A stretch of DNA of 24,960 bases, from assembly GCA_937907715.1 (NCBI GenBank), contig CALERM010000094.1, positions 1 to 24,960 of the forward strand, written 5' to 3'. Positions 1 through 6,443 of the stretch are shown here, piece by piece; position 1 is the stretch's first letter, and each line of letters starts with the position of its first letter. The position numbers and the translations under genes are program-made. This DNA comes from an uncultured Clostridia bacterium. Lineage in GTDB: Bacteria > Bacillota > Clostridia > Oscillospirales > Oscillospiraceae. The notes under the pieces were generated by a model. It was not told the DNA's origin and searched no databases. It was given only the letters and a program-made list of their open reading frames with translations.

Positions 1-2
1 TA

Positions 3-30
3 AGTATACCCTTTTTTGACAAAAATGCAA
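3..30 (-). promoter_or_regulatory. Putative promoter for a leftward gene outside the window
   Basis: Read on the minus strand there is TTGCAT (25-30), a 16-base spacer and TATACT (3-8). The start point would fall just beyond the left edge, so the gene it serves is not visible. The segment 4-19 differs at only one base from 6249-6264, the promoter region of the MocA-like gene, which supports it being a promoter. The -35 is weak (3 of 6). Confidence 0.4.
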
Positions 31-62
31 GCCGCCTTCTGATTCCCTTCGGCGCAAAACTG

Positions 63-71
63 TGCTATACT
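63..71 (+). promoter_or_regulatory. Extended -10 promoter of the PAP2 operon
   Basis: TGCTATACT is an extended -10 (TG, one base, TATACT at 66-71), 32 bases before the chosen ATG at 104. No good -35 lies at 17 bases, which is common for extended -10 promoters. A TTGACA at 16-21 is too far upstream (44 bases) to pair with it. Confidence 0.4.
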
Positions 72-103
72 GGTGGCAATCAAGCCGCGCAAAGGAGACC
101 GCT

Positions 104-1039
104 ATGGGATTTTTGAGATGGCTGGAGTCCGTCCGCGTGCCCGCGCTCGACGTGCTGTTCTCCGGCATTACGTATTTTGGAGACGAGCTGGCGTTTCTGG
201 CGCTGGCGCTGCTGCTGTTCTGGTGCGTGGATAAGCGCACGGGCTACTATGTGTTTGTGGTGGGACTGTTCGGGACGCTGGCAAACCAGTTCCTGAAAAT
301 CGCCTGCCGGATTCCGCGCCCGTGGGTGCTGGACCCGGAGTTTACGATTGTGGAGGCGGCGCGCGCCGCGGCGACGGGGTATTCCTTCCCCTCCGGACAC
401 ACGCAGAATGCCGTGGGGACCTTCGGCGCCATCGCGCTGCGGACCAAAAAGCGCTGGGTGCGCTGGGCGTGCATGGCGCTTTTGCTGCTGGTGCCGGTTT
501 CGCGGATGTATCTGGGCGTCCACACGCCGCTGGACGTGGGCGTCGCGTTTTTGATGGCGCTGGCGCTGCTTGCGGCGTTTTACCCGGTCTTCCGCTCAGA
601 CGAAAAAACACAGAAGGCGATGCCGTATCTTCTTGCGGCGGGAATTGCGCTTGCCGGTTTGTTTGTGCTGTATGTCAGCAGCATCCGCGCAGATTTCGCG
701 CCCGGCTCAGAGGACGAGAGCAATCTTTCCCATGCGGTCAAAAACGCCTGGACGCTTTTGGGTGCGATCGCGGGGCTGCTGGCGGTCTATTTCCATGAGC
801 GCCGCACGGGCGGCTTCGAGACGCGCGCGCCGCTTCTGGGGCAGGCGCTCAAATTCACGCTCGGGCTTGCGCTGGTTGCGGGCGTGAAGGCGGCGCTGAA
901 GCCGGCGTTTTATGCGCTGCTTCCTGTGGGACCTGCCGACTGCGTGCGGTATTTTCTCGTCGTGCTGCTGGCGGGCTGCGTGTTTCCGAAGACGTTTGTC
1001 TGGTTTGCAAAGCTCGGGCAAAACAGGGAGGCGCGGTAA
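104..1039 (+). CDS. PAP2-family membrane phosphatase
   Basis: This is an integral membrane phosphatase of the PAP2 (phosphatidic acid phosphatase type 2) superfamily, 311 aa. All three family motifs are present: K-x6-RP (K65, R72-P73), PSGH (96-99) and SR-x5-H-x3-D (S133-R134, H140, D144). Hydrophobic stretches lie around residues 28-40, 47-64, 121-133 and 145-160, with more after residue 180, so the active site probably faces outward between helices. Likely substrates are phosphatidic acid, undecaprenyl diphosphate or another lipid phosphate; the sequence does not decide between them. The start at 104 is chosen because AAAGGAGA sits just upstream; an in-frame ATG at 62 has no such site. The C-terminal half (after about 170) is longer than in minimal PAP2 enzymes and holds extra membrane segments. 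It is the first gene of a tight three-gene unit. Confidence 0.88.
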   Translation: MGFLRWLESVRVPALDVLFSGITYFGDELAFLALALLLFWCVDKRTGYYVFVVGLFGTLANQFLKIACRIPRPWVLDPEFTIVEAARAAATGYSFPSGHTQNAVGTFGAIALRTKKRWVRWACMALLLLVPVSRMYLGVHTPLDVGVAFLMALALLAAFYPVFRSDEKTQKAMPYLLAAGIALAGLFVLYVSSIRADFAPGSEDESNLSHAVKNAWTLLGAIAGLLAVYFHERRTGGFETRAPLLGQALKFTLGLALVAGVKAALKPAFYALLPVGPADCVRYFLVVLLAGCVFPKTFVWFAKLGQNREAR

Positions 1040-1999
1040 ATGACGCTTTTGTGGATTCTGCTGGCGCTTCTGGCGCTGATTCTCGCCGCCGGATATTGCG
1101 TGGTGCAGCAGGCGGTGACGGGCAGACAGTATACGAGGCAGACGTTGGAGCAGCAGATGGAAAAGCCCGCCTACCGGGAGGTCAAAGAACCGATCCTGGC
1201 GGCGGACGGCTGGGTTTCGGCGCATGAGCGCGAGGACCTGCACGTCATGAGCTACGACGGCAAGCGCCTGCACGCCATCTATCTTCCAAAGGAAAACGCG
1301 AAGGGGACAATTCTGCTGTTTCACGGCTACAAATCCTGCTGGCAGATCGACTTCGGGCTCGTGCTTCCCTATTACTACGACATGCTGGGATATTCTTTGC
1401 TGCTCGTCGACCAGCGCGCGCATGGAAGCTCGCAGGGCAAGTACCTGACCTTCGGTGTGCGTGAGCGGCTGGACGTTCTGTCCTGGGCGACCTACATGGG
1501 GCAGAAGCTGGGACAAAATGTGCCGCTGATTCTGGGCGGGCTTTCGATGGGCGCGACGACGGTGCTGCTGGCAAGCTGCTTCGATTTCCCGGCAAATGTC
1601 CGCGCGGTCATTGCCGACTGCGGCTTTAGCAGCCCCTATGAGATTGCCGAAAGCGTCCTGCGCCGCACCTGCCCCAAAGCGCCGGTTTCGCTTCTGCTGC
1701 CGCTTTGCAGCCTCGTTACAAGGCTTTTTGCAGGCTTCGGGCTGCGCGATGCCTCAACGATTGACGCCGTGCGCGAGAGCCGGTATCCGATTTTGTTCCT
1801 GCACGGCACGGGCGATACCTTTGTGCCGTGTGACATGACGAAGCGGGCGTTCGACGCCTGCACCGCGCCGAAGCGGCTCGTTCTCGTGGACGGCGCGGAG
1901 CACGGGAAAAGCTACGTCAAGGAGCCGGACCGCGTCCGGCAGGAGCTGAAAGCATTTCTTGATACCTATACACCAACGACAAAGGAGGACCCTCAATGA
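1040..1999 (+). CDS. Alpha/beta hydrolase with N-terminal membrane anchor
   Basis: A 319-aa serine hydrolase of the alpha/beta-hydrolase fold (Hydrolase_4/lysophospholipase-like). One hydrophobic segment at residues 2-24 looks like an uncleaved anchor, which would place the catalytic domain outside the membrane. Visible catalytic elements are the oxyanion HG at 95-96, the nucleophile elbow GLSMG (167-171, Ser169), an acid at Asp259 in GTGDTFVP, and His288 in AEHGK. The ATG follows the PAP2 stop codon directly, with GGGAGG upstream, so the genes are probably translationally coupled. The substrate is unknown; pairing with a lipid-phosphate phosphatase suggests an ester at the cell surface, but that is inference. 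Confidence 0.85.
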   Translation: MTLLWILLALLALILAAGYCVVQQAVTGRQYTRQTLEQQMEKPAYREVKEPILAADGWVSAHEREDLHVMSYDGKRLHAIYLPKENAKGTILLFHGYKSCWQIDFGLVLPYYYDMLGYSLLLVDQRAHGSSQGKYLTFGVRERLDVLSWATYMGQKLGQNVPLILGGLSMGATTVLLASCFDFPANVRAVIADCGFSSPYEIAESVLRRTCPKAPVSLLLPLCSLVTRLFAGFGLRDASTIDAVRESRYPILFLHGTGDTFVPCDMTKRAFDACTAPKRLVLVDGAEHGKSYVKEPDRVRQELKAFLDTYTPTTKEDPQ

Positions 2000-3027
2000 T
2001 GCAGCATGAAATCACCAGCGCCGCGCCGCTTCTCGATGCAAGCGGCAATCTGCGCGAGCCCGGCTGGGCAAGAAGTTTGCTTCCGGTCTACTGCCGGTCC
2101 CAGATCCGCGCGCCGAAATCGCGCATCAAGGAGTGGGACTACTATCTTGTGACCGACGGGCACATCGGCATCGCGCTTACGATTGCCGACAACGGCTATA
2201 TGGGGCTGGACTCTGTCTCGCTTCTGAACTTCGACGAGCGCTGGCAGATCACCAAAAGCTCTATGCGCGCGTTTCCGATGGGAAAGACGGGGCTGCCGGA
2301 GACGTCGGTGCTGGGCGCGAGCGAAATTGCCGCGGCCGGGTATGCGTTGGCATTTTATCATGAAGACGGCGCGCGCCGGCTGTCGTTCCATATGGACAGG
2401 TTCCGCGGAAAAGACGCCATCGAGGGCATCATCACCCTGACGGATGAGCCGGACGAGAGCCTTGTGATTGCGACGCCGTTCCGGAAGCCCGGGCATTTTT
2501 ACTACAACCAGAAGATCAACTGCCTGCGCGCGTCGGGCTGGGTGGAGCTTGGCGCAGAGCGGTTCGAGCTGACGCCGGACAAATTCTTTGCTGTCCTCGA
2601 CTGGGGGCGCGGCGTCTGGACGTATCACAACACGTGGTACTGGTCGAGTGCGTCCGGGCTTTTGGATGGCGCGCCGTTCGGCTGGAACCTCGGCTACGGC
2701 TTCGGCGATACCTCCGCCGCGACGGAGAATGCGCTGCTTTACGGGGGCAGGCTTCACAAGCTGGACCATGTCACTTTTGAGATACCCTTCAAAGATGGGA
2801 AAGAGGATTTCCTTGCGCCCTGGCGCTTCACCAGCTCCGACGGCAGATTCGAGATGCAGTTCCGACCCATCCTCGACCGCGCCGCCTGCACGGATTTCAA
2901 ATTGCTCAAATCCGATCAGCACCAGGTGTTCGGAACTTTCACCGGAACCGCCGTTCTGGATGACGGAAGCGTGCTTTGCGTGCGGGATTTCTTCGGCTTT
3001 GCCGAAAAAGTGGAGAATAAGTGGTAG
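1996..3027 (+). CDS. DUF2804 family protein
   Basis: A 343-aa protein matching the uncharacterised DUF2804 family: a start rich in L-x-x-P-G-W (here REPGWAR, about 21-27), an early KEWDYYLV stretch (about 46-53), and a WGRG-x-W-x-YHNTWYW-like segment near residues 205-220. It has no signal peptide and no convincing membrane segment, so it is probably cytosolic. The ATG overlaps the hydrolase stop by four bases and has AAAGGAGG upstream, so the three genes form one coupled operon. DUF2804 has no established function, and I assign none. The length fits the family. A strong hairpin with a T-run follows at 3060-3097. Confidence 0.82.
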   Translation: MMQHEITSAAPLLDASGNLREPGWARSLLPVYCRSQIRAPKSRIKEWDYYLVTDGHIGIALTIADNGYMGLDSVSLLNFDERWQITKSSMRAFPMGKTGLPETSVLGASEIAAAGYALAFYHEDGARRLSFHMDRFRGKDAIEGIITLTDEPDESLVIATPFRKPGHFYYNQKINCLRASGWVELGAERFELTPDKFFAVLDWGRGVWTYHNTWYWSSASGLLDGAPFGWNLGYGFGDTSAATENALLYGGRLHKLDHVTFEIPFKDGKEDFLAPWRFTSSDGRFEMQFRPILDRAACTDFKLLKSDQHQVFGTFTGTAVLDDGSVLCVRDFFGFAEKVENKW

Positions 3028-3037
3028 CAAAAAAGCG

Positions 3038-3097
3038 CAAGCTTGTCTGACAGCTTGAGCCGTGGAACACTACATGTTGTGTTCCACGGTTGCTTTT
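3038..3097 (+). terminator. Terminator of the PAP2-hydrolase-DUF2804 operon
   Basis: A perfect 11-bp stem, CCGTGGAACAC (3060-3070) with GTGTTCCACGG (3079-3089) around an 8-base loop, is followed by TTGCTTTTTGA. A smaller stem, CAAGCT with AGCTTG, lies just before it inside 3038-3058. Together they close the operon. Confidence 0.8.
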
Positions 3098-3107
3098 TGA
3101 TAATTGA

Positions 3108-3123
3108 ACACAAGATTTTGTTT
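3108..3123. promoter_or_regulatory. NrdR-like box 1 (upstream)
   Basis: ACACAAGATTTTGTTT agrees with the NrdR consensus acaCwAtATaTwGtgt at 13 of 16 positions by my count. It lies about 20 bases upstream of the nrdD -35. NrdR is the ATP-cone repressor of ribonucleotide reductase genes; the assignment rests on motif match and on the target gene. Confidence 0.5.
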
Positions 3124-3141
3124 CAAATCCAGTTTTTAGTC

Positions 3142-3170
3142 TTGACAAGGCATGTGTGATCTAGTATATT
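3142..3170 (+). promoter_or_regulatory. nrdD promoter (SigA type)
   Basis: TTGACA (3142-3147), exactly 17 bases, then TATATT (3165-3170): a near-consensus housekeeping promoter. Transcription would begin near 3177, giving a leader of about 140 bases before the nrdD ATG at 3316. Confidence 0.8.
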
Positions 3171-3174
3171 GTCT
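3159..3174. promoter_or_regulatory. NrdR-like box 2 overlapping the -10
   Basis: ATCTAGTATATTGTCT matches the NrdR consensus at 11 of 16 positions and covers the -10 hexamer. Its centre is 63 bases from box 3, six helical turns, which fits the same-face spacing usual for paired NrdR boxes. This is the weakest of the three matches. Confidence 0.45.
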
Positions 3175-3221
3175 ATGGCGCTTCCGCGAAAGGCATATTT
3201 AGTTGATAAACCGCGGGATTA

Positions 3222-3237
3222 CCACAAGATATTGTGT
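3222..3237. promoter_or_regulatory. NrdR-like box 3 in the leader
   Basis: CCACAAGATATTGTGT matches the NrdR consensus at 14 of 16 positions and contains the interrupted palindrome CACAA-GATA-TTGTG. It lies about 45 bases downstream of the predicted start point, so binding here could block elongation or cooperate with box 2. Confidence 0.65.
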
Positions 3238-3242
3238 TCGCA

Positions 3243-3281
3243 TGTGCAGGAAAATATGCAATTGAAATATTTTCCTGCACA
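3243..3281 (+). repeat. Perfect 15-bp inverted repeat in the nrdD leader
   Basis: TGTGCAGGAAAATAT (3243-3257) is perfectly complementary to ATATTTTCCTGCACA (3267-3281), with a 9-base loop. It lies inside the nrdD leader, 34 bases before the start codon. No T-run follows, so it is not a usual terminator. It could be an RNA hairpin that stabilises or regulates the message, or a DNA operator for an unknown dimeric regulator. Confidence 0.85.
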
Positions 3282-3315
3282 GCGTCTGTCATAACAGGAC
3301 GAGGGAGAGAGCAGC

Positions 3316-5541
3316 ATGAAAATTATCAAACGCAACGGCTCGGAGGCCGTCTTCGATATTATGAAGATCATCTCCGCCGTCACACGTGCCAATAACGTCG
3401 TCGAGGAGTCTGAGCGGCTGACGCCGATGCAGATCCGCCGCATCGCTGAGAGCGTGGAGCTGTCGTGCCAGTCGATGAACCGCGCGCTGTCCGTCGAGGA
3501 AATTCAGGACCTCGTCGAGCATCAGATCATGGCGCACGGGGCATATGAGGTTGCAAAAAACTACATCACCTACCGCTATACGCGCTCGCTGGTGCGCAAG
3601 TCCAACACGACCGATGACAAGATTCTCACATTGATCGAGTCGAACAACGAGGAGGTCAAGCAGGAAAACGCCAACAAGAACCCGACCGTCAACGCCGTGC
3701 AGCGCGACTATATGGCGGGCGAGGTCTCCAAGGACCTGACGCGCCGGATGCTGCTGCCGCAGGAGATTGTCGAAGCGCATGAGGCGGGCATCATCCATTT
3801 CCACGACGCGGACTATTATGCCCAGCACATGCACAACTGCGACCTCGTGAACCTCGAGGACATGCTGCAGAACGGCACGGTCATCTCCGGCACGCTCATT
3901 GAAAAGCCCCACAGCTTCTCCACCGCCTGCAACATCGCGACCCAGATCATCGCGCAGATCGCCTCCAACCAGTACGGCGGGCAGTCGATCAGCCTGACCC
4001 ATCTTGCCCCGTTTGTCGATGTTTCGCGGCAGAAAATCCGCAAGTCGGTTTTAGAGGAGCTGAAGGATTTCGGAACCGAAGCCTCCGACGAGGCAATCTC
4101 CAAGGTCGTCGAAAAGCGCCTGCGCGACGAAATCCGCCGCGGCGTCCAGACCATCCAGTATCAGGTCGTGACGCTCATGACAACCAACGGACAGGCGCCG
4201 TTTATCACCGTGTTCATGTATCTCGGCGAGGCGCGCTCGGAGCAGGAGCAGCGGGATCTTGCCATCATCATCGAAGAGACGCTCAACCAGCGCATTGAGG
4301 GCGTCAAGAACGAAAAGGGCGTCTGGATTACGCCTGCGTTCCCGAAGCTCATCTACGTGCTGGAGGAGGACAACATCACCGAAGGCACGAAGTTCTGGTA
4401 TCTGACGAAGCTTGCCGCCCGCTGCACCGCCAAGCGCATGGTGCCGGACTATATTTCGGAAAAGAAGATGCGCGAGCTGAAGCTCTCCAAGGGCGAGACG
4501 CCGGGTCACGGCGACGTGTATACCTGCATGGGCTGCCGCAGCTTCCTCACGCCCGACCGCTCCGGCACGGGCTGGAACAACGTGGCAAACGCCGGAAACT
4601 ACGAGCCGGGCAAGCCCAAGTATTACGGCCGGTTCAATCAGGGCGTCGTGACGATCAATCTGGTGGACGTGGCGCTGTCGTCGAACGGCGCGCTCGATAA
4701 ATTCTGGAAGATCTTCGACGAGCGGCTCGAGCTTTGCTACAAAGCCCTCATGTGCCGCCACAACCGGCTCAAGGGTACGCTCTCGGACGCGGCGCCGATT
4801 CTCTGGCAGTACGGCGCGCTGGCGCGGCTCAAAAAGGGCGAGCCGATCGATAAGCTCCTTTACGGCGGCTATTCGACCATTTCCCTCGGCTACGCGGGGC
4901 TTTACGAATGCGTCAAGTACATGACCGGAAAGTCCCACACCGACCCTGCGGCAACGCCGTTCGCGCTCGATATCATGCAGCACATGAACGATGCCTGCAA
5001 GCGCTGGAAGGAAGCGACCGATATCGATTTCTCGCTCTACGGAACGCCGCTGGAGTCGACGACGTACAAGTTCGCCAAGTGCCTGCAAAAGCGCTTCGGC
5101 ATCGTCGAGGGCATCACGGACAAGAACTACATCACGAACTCCTATCATATCCATGTGACCGAGCATATCAACGCCTTCGACAAGCTCGCGTTTGAGTCGC
5201 AGTTCCAGGCGCTCTCGCCCGGCGGCGCGATCAGCTACGTCGAGGTGCCGAACATGCAGAACAACATCGACGCGGTGCTCGAGGTCATGAAGTTCATCTA
5301 CGATCACATTATGTACGCCGAGCTGAACACGAAGTCGGACTATTGCCAGGTCTGCGGCTTCGACGGCGAGATCGAAATCAAGGAAGACGCCGACGGCAAG
5401 CTGGTCTGGACCTGCCCGCAGTGCGGCAACACCGACCAGTCGAAGATGAACGTCGCGCGCCGGACCTGCGGCTACATCGGCACCCAGTACTGGAACCAGG
5501 GCAGAACCCAGGAGATCCGTGACCGCGTGCTGCACCTGTAA
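3316..5541 (+). CDS. nrdD: Anaerobic (class III) ribonucleoside-triphosphate reductase
   Basis: NrdD reduces ribonucleoside triphosphates to deoxynucleotides with a glycyl radical, usually with formate as reductant; it works only without oxygen. The 741-aa length is normal. Residues 1-90 form an ATP-cone allosteric domain (starting KIIKRNGSEAVFD). The catalytic barrel follows, with HNCDL (Cys175) and YTCMGCRSF (Cys404, Cys407) as candidate active-site cysteines. The C-terminus has a zinc site (CQVC 677-680, CPQC 700-703) and the glycyl-radical loop RRTCGYIG, with the radical probably on Gly719. The ATG at 3316 has AGGGAGA upstream. The promoter, NrdR-like boxes and leader hairpin lie just before it. 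The activase gene nrdG, often directly downstream, is absent here: a terminator follows and the next gene is on the other strand. Confidence 0.97.
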   Translation: MKIIKRNGSEAVFDIMKIISAVTRANNVVEESERLTPMQIRRIAESVELSCQSMNRALSVEEIQDLVEHQIMAHGAYEVAKNYITYRYTRSLVRKSNTTDDKILTLIESNNEEVKQENANKNPTVNAVQRDYMAGEVSKDLTRRMLLPQEIVEAHEAGIIHFHDADYYAQHMHNCDLVNLEDMLQNGTVISGTLIEKPHSFSTACNIATQIIAQIASNQYGGQSISLTHLAPFVDVSRQKIRKSVLEELKDFGTEASDEAISKVVEKRLRDEIRRGVQTIQYQVVTLMTTNGQAPFITVFMYLGEARSEQEQRDLAIIIEETLNQRIEGVKNEKGVWITPAFPKLIYVLEEDNITEGTKFWYLTKLAARCTAKRMVPDYISEKKMRELKLSKGETPGHGDVYTCMGCRSFLTPDRSGTGWNNVANAGNYEPGKPKYYGRFNQGVVTINLVDVALSSNGALDKFWKIFDERLELCYKALMCRHNRLKGTLSDAAPILWQYGALARLKKGEPIDKLLYGGYSTISLGYAGLYECVKYMTGKSHTDPAATPFALDIMQHMNDACKRWKEATDIDFSLYGTPLESTTYKFAKCLQKRFGIVEGITDKNYITNSYHIHVTEHINAFDKLAFESQFQALSPGGAISYVEVPNMQNNIDAVLEVMKFIYDHIMYAELNTKSDYCQVCGFDGEIEIKEDADGKLVWTCPQCGNTDQSKMNVARRTCGYIGTQYWNQGRTQEIRDRVLHL

Positions 5542-5570
5542 TCGCCGCACCGGAAAAGAACAGAGAAAAA

Positions 5571-5608
5571 CGAGGCAGAACGCATTGCGTTCTGCCTCGC
5601 TATTTTTG
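5571..5608. terminator. Bidirectional terminator between nrdD and the MocA-like gene
   Basis: A perfect 13-bp stem, CGAGGCAGAACGC (5571-5583) with GCGTTCTGCCTCG (5587-5599), has a 3-base loop. TATTTTTG follows on the plus strand, and the minus-strand side gives GTTTTTCTC, so it can end both convergent transcripts. Confidence 0.88.
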
Positions 5609-5614
5609 TGACGG

Positions 5615-6217
5615 TCAGGAATTGGAAGCTTCCGCTTTGAGTGCGTCCAGCGCACTTCTGGTATCGCAGTCATAGAGCTCCTCGGGTGGAATTTCAACCA
5701 GACGCAGACGGTCCTCGTGCCGCCGGATCACGCGGCTGCCGCCGGTATCGCCGGAAAGCGCAAGCAGCTCCGGGAAAAACGCCTTCGGGAAGATGCACGG
5801 ATTGCCGCGCACGCCGTTGTGCGCCGCACCGCAGATCATATCCGGCTCACGCAGCCACCGCTCTGCCACGGCGCAGACCGAGTTTGGCTGCAGCAGCGGC
5901 TGGTCGGCAACCATGTATAAAATTGCGTCGCAATCGAGCATCGCCTGCGTGCCAAGTGCAATGGTCCGGCTCACGCCCAGCTCCGGCTCGCGGTTTAAGA
6001 TTGCCTCGAAGCCGTATTGCTGCGCAAGCCCCAGCGCCGGTTCATACTGGCTGACCACCGTCACGCGCGCAAAAAGCTGCGGCGGCACGGCGAGAAGCGC
6101 CAGCTCCAGAAGCGTTTTTCCTCGATACACGGCGAAGAGCTTGTTTTCCCCAAACCGGCTGGCGTTTCCCGCCGCCATGATCAAGCACCCCAGACGGGGC
6201 GCAGCTGCGTCTGCCAT
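5615..6217 (-). CDS. mocA: MocA-like molybdenum cofactor cytidylyltransferase
   Basis: A 200-aa nucleotidyltransferase of the MobA/MocA family. It shows the nucleotide-binding loop LIMAAGNASRFGENKL (12-27), the metal-binding ADQPL (104-108), and the GNPCIFPKAFF...GDTGG segment characteristic of MocA/YgfJ-type proteins. MocA transfers CMP to molybdopterin to give the cytosine dinucleotide cofactor used by xanthine-dehydrogenase-family enzymes, and the gene is divergent from just such an enzyme (xdhABC). The ATG at 6217 has GGAGG about 9 bases upstream. A promoter is visible at 6248-6276. MobA (GMP transfer) is the alternative; sequence style and neighbours favour MocA. No insertion chaperone or other molybdopterin gene is in the window. 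Confidence 0.82.
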   Translation of the reverse strand: MADAAAPRLGCLIMAAGNASRFGENKLFAVYRGKTLLELALLAVPPQLFARVTVVSQYEPALGLAQQYGFEAILNREPELGVSRTIALGTQAMLDCDAILYMVADQPLLQPNSVCAVAERWLREPDMICGAAHNGVRGNPCIFPKAFFPELLALSGDTGGSRVIRRHEDRLRLVEIPPEELYDCDTRSALDALKAEASNS

Positions 6218-6247
6218 GGCTAAATCCTCCGTGATTTTCTACAATTC

Positions 6248-6276
6248 AGTATACCCATTTTTGAGCAATGATGCAA
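6248..6276 (-). promoter_or_regulatory. Promoter of the MocA-like gene
   Basis: On the minus strand: TTGCAT (6271-6276), 17 bases, TATACT (6248-6253). The -10 is strong and the -35 weak. It resembles the minus-strand promoter at 3-30. Confidence 0.5.
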
Positions 6277-6342
6277 GAAACTGCTGAAAAATTCGATCAT
6301 TTCGAAAAAATCGTTATACGAAAAATAGGATAATGCTTTTGC

Positions 6343-6371
6343 TTTCGATTTTTTTTCGGGTGTGCTAAAAT
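6343..6371 (+). promoter_or_regulatory. Probable xdhABC promoter
   Basis: An extended -10, TGCTAAAAT (TAAAAT at 6366-6371), is preceded at 17 bases by a poor -35 (TTTCGA, 6343-6348). The 226-base divergent region also holds T-rich TCGA-type inverted repeats (around 6302-6313 and 6347-6358). These may be operator sites, but no known consensus was recognised. Confidence 0.4.
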
Positions 6372-6386
6372 TATTTCAGATTACAG

Positions 6387-6417
6387 GGGAAAAGGCGGAA
6401 AAATCCGGCGTTTTCCC
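6387..6417 (+). repeat. Imperfect hairpin in the xdhA leader
   Basis: GGGAAAA (6387-6393) pairs with TTTTCCC (6411-6417). Inside, GC and GGA/TCC pairs are interrupted by G-G mismatches. It lies between the predicted start point and the xdhA ribosome binding site. It is far too small for a molybdenum-cofactor riboswitch, and its function is unknown. Confidence 0.4.
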
Positions 6418-6443
6418 ATGCGATAGAAACTGGAGGTCAGAGT

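Noticed and set aside
4051..5697. A 548-codon open frame on the minus strand opposite nrdD
   Set aside because: Shadow of nrdD; no motif, no ribosome site, and it runs across the terminator hairpin.
6372..6443. A molybdenum-cofactor or purine riboswitch before xdhA
   Set aside because: The leader is about 65 bases with one imperfect hairpin. Neither the large Moco aptamer nor the purine three-way junction can be fitted.
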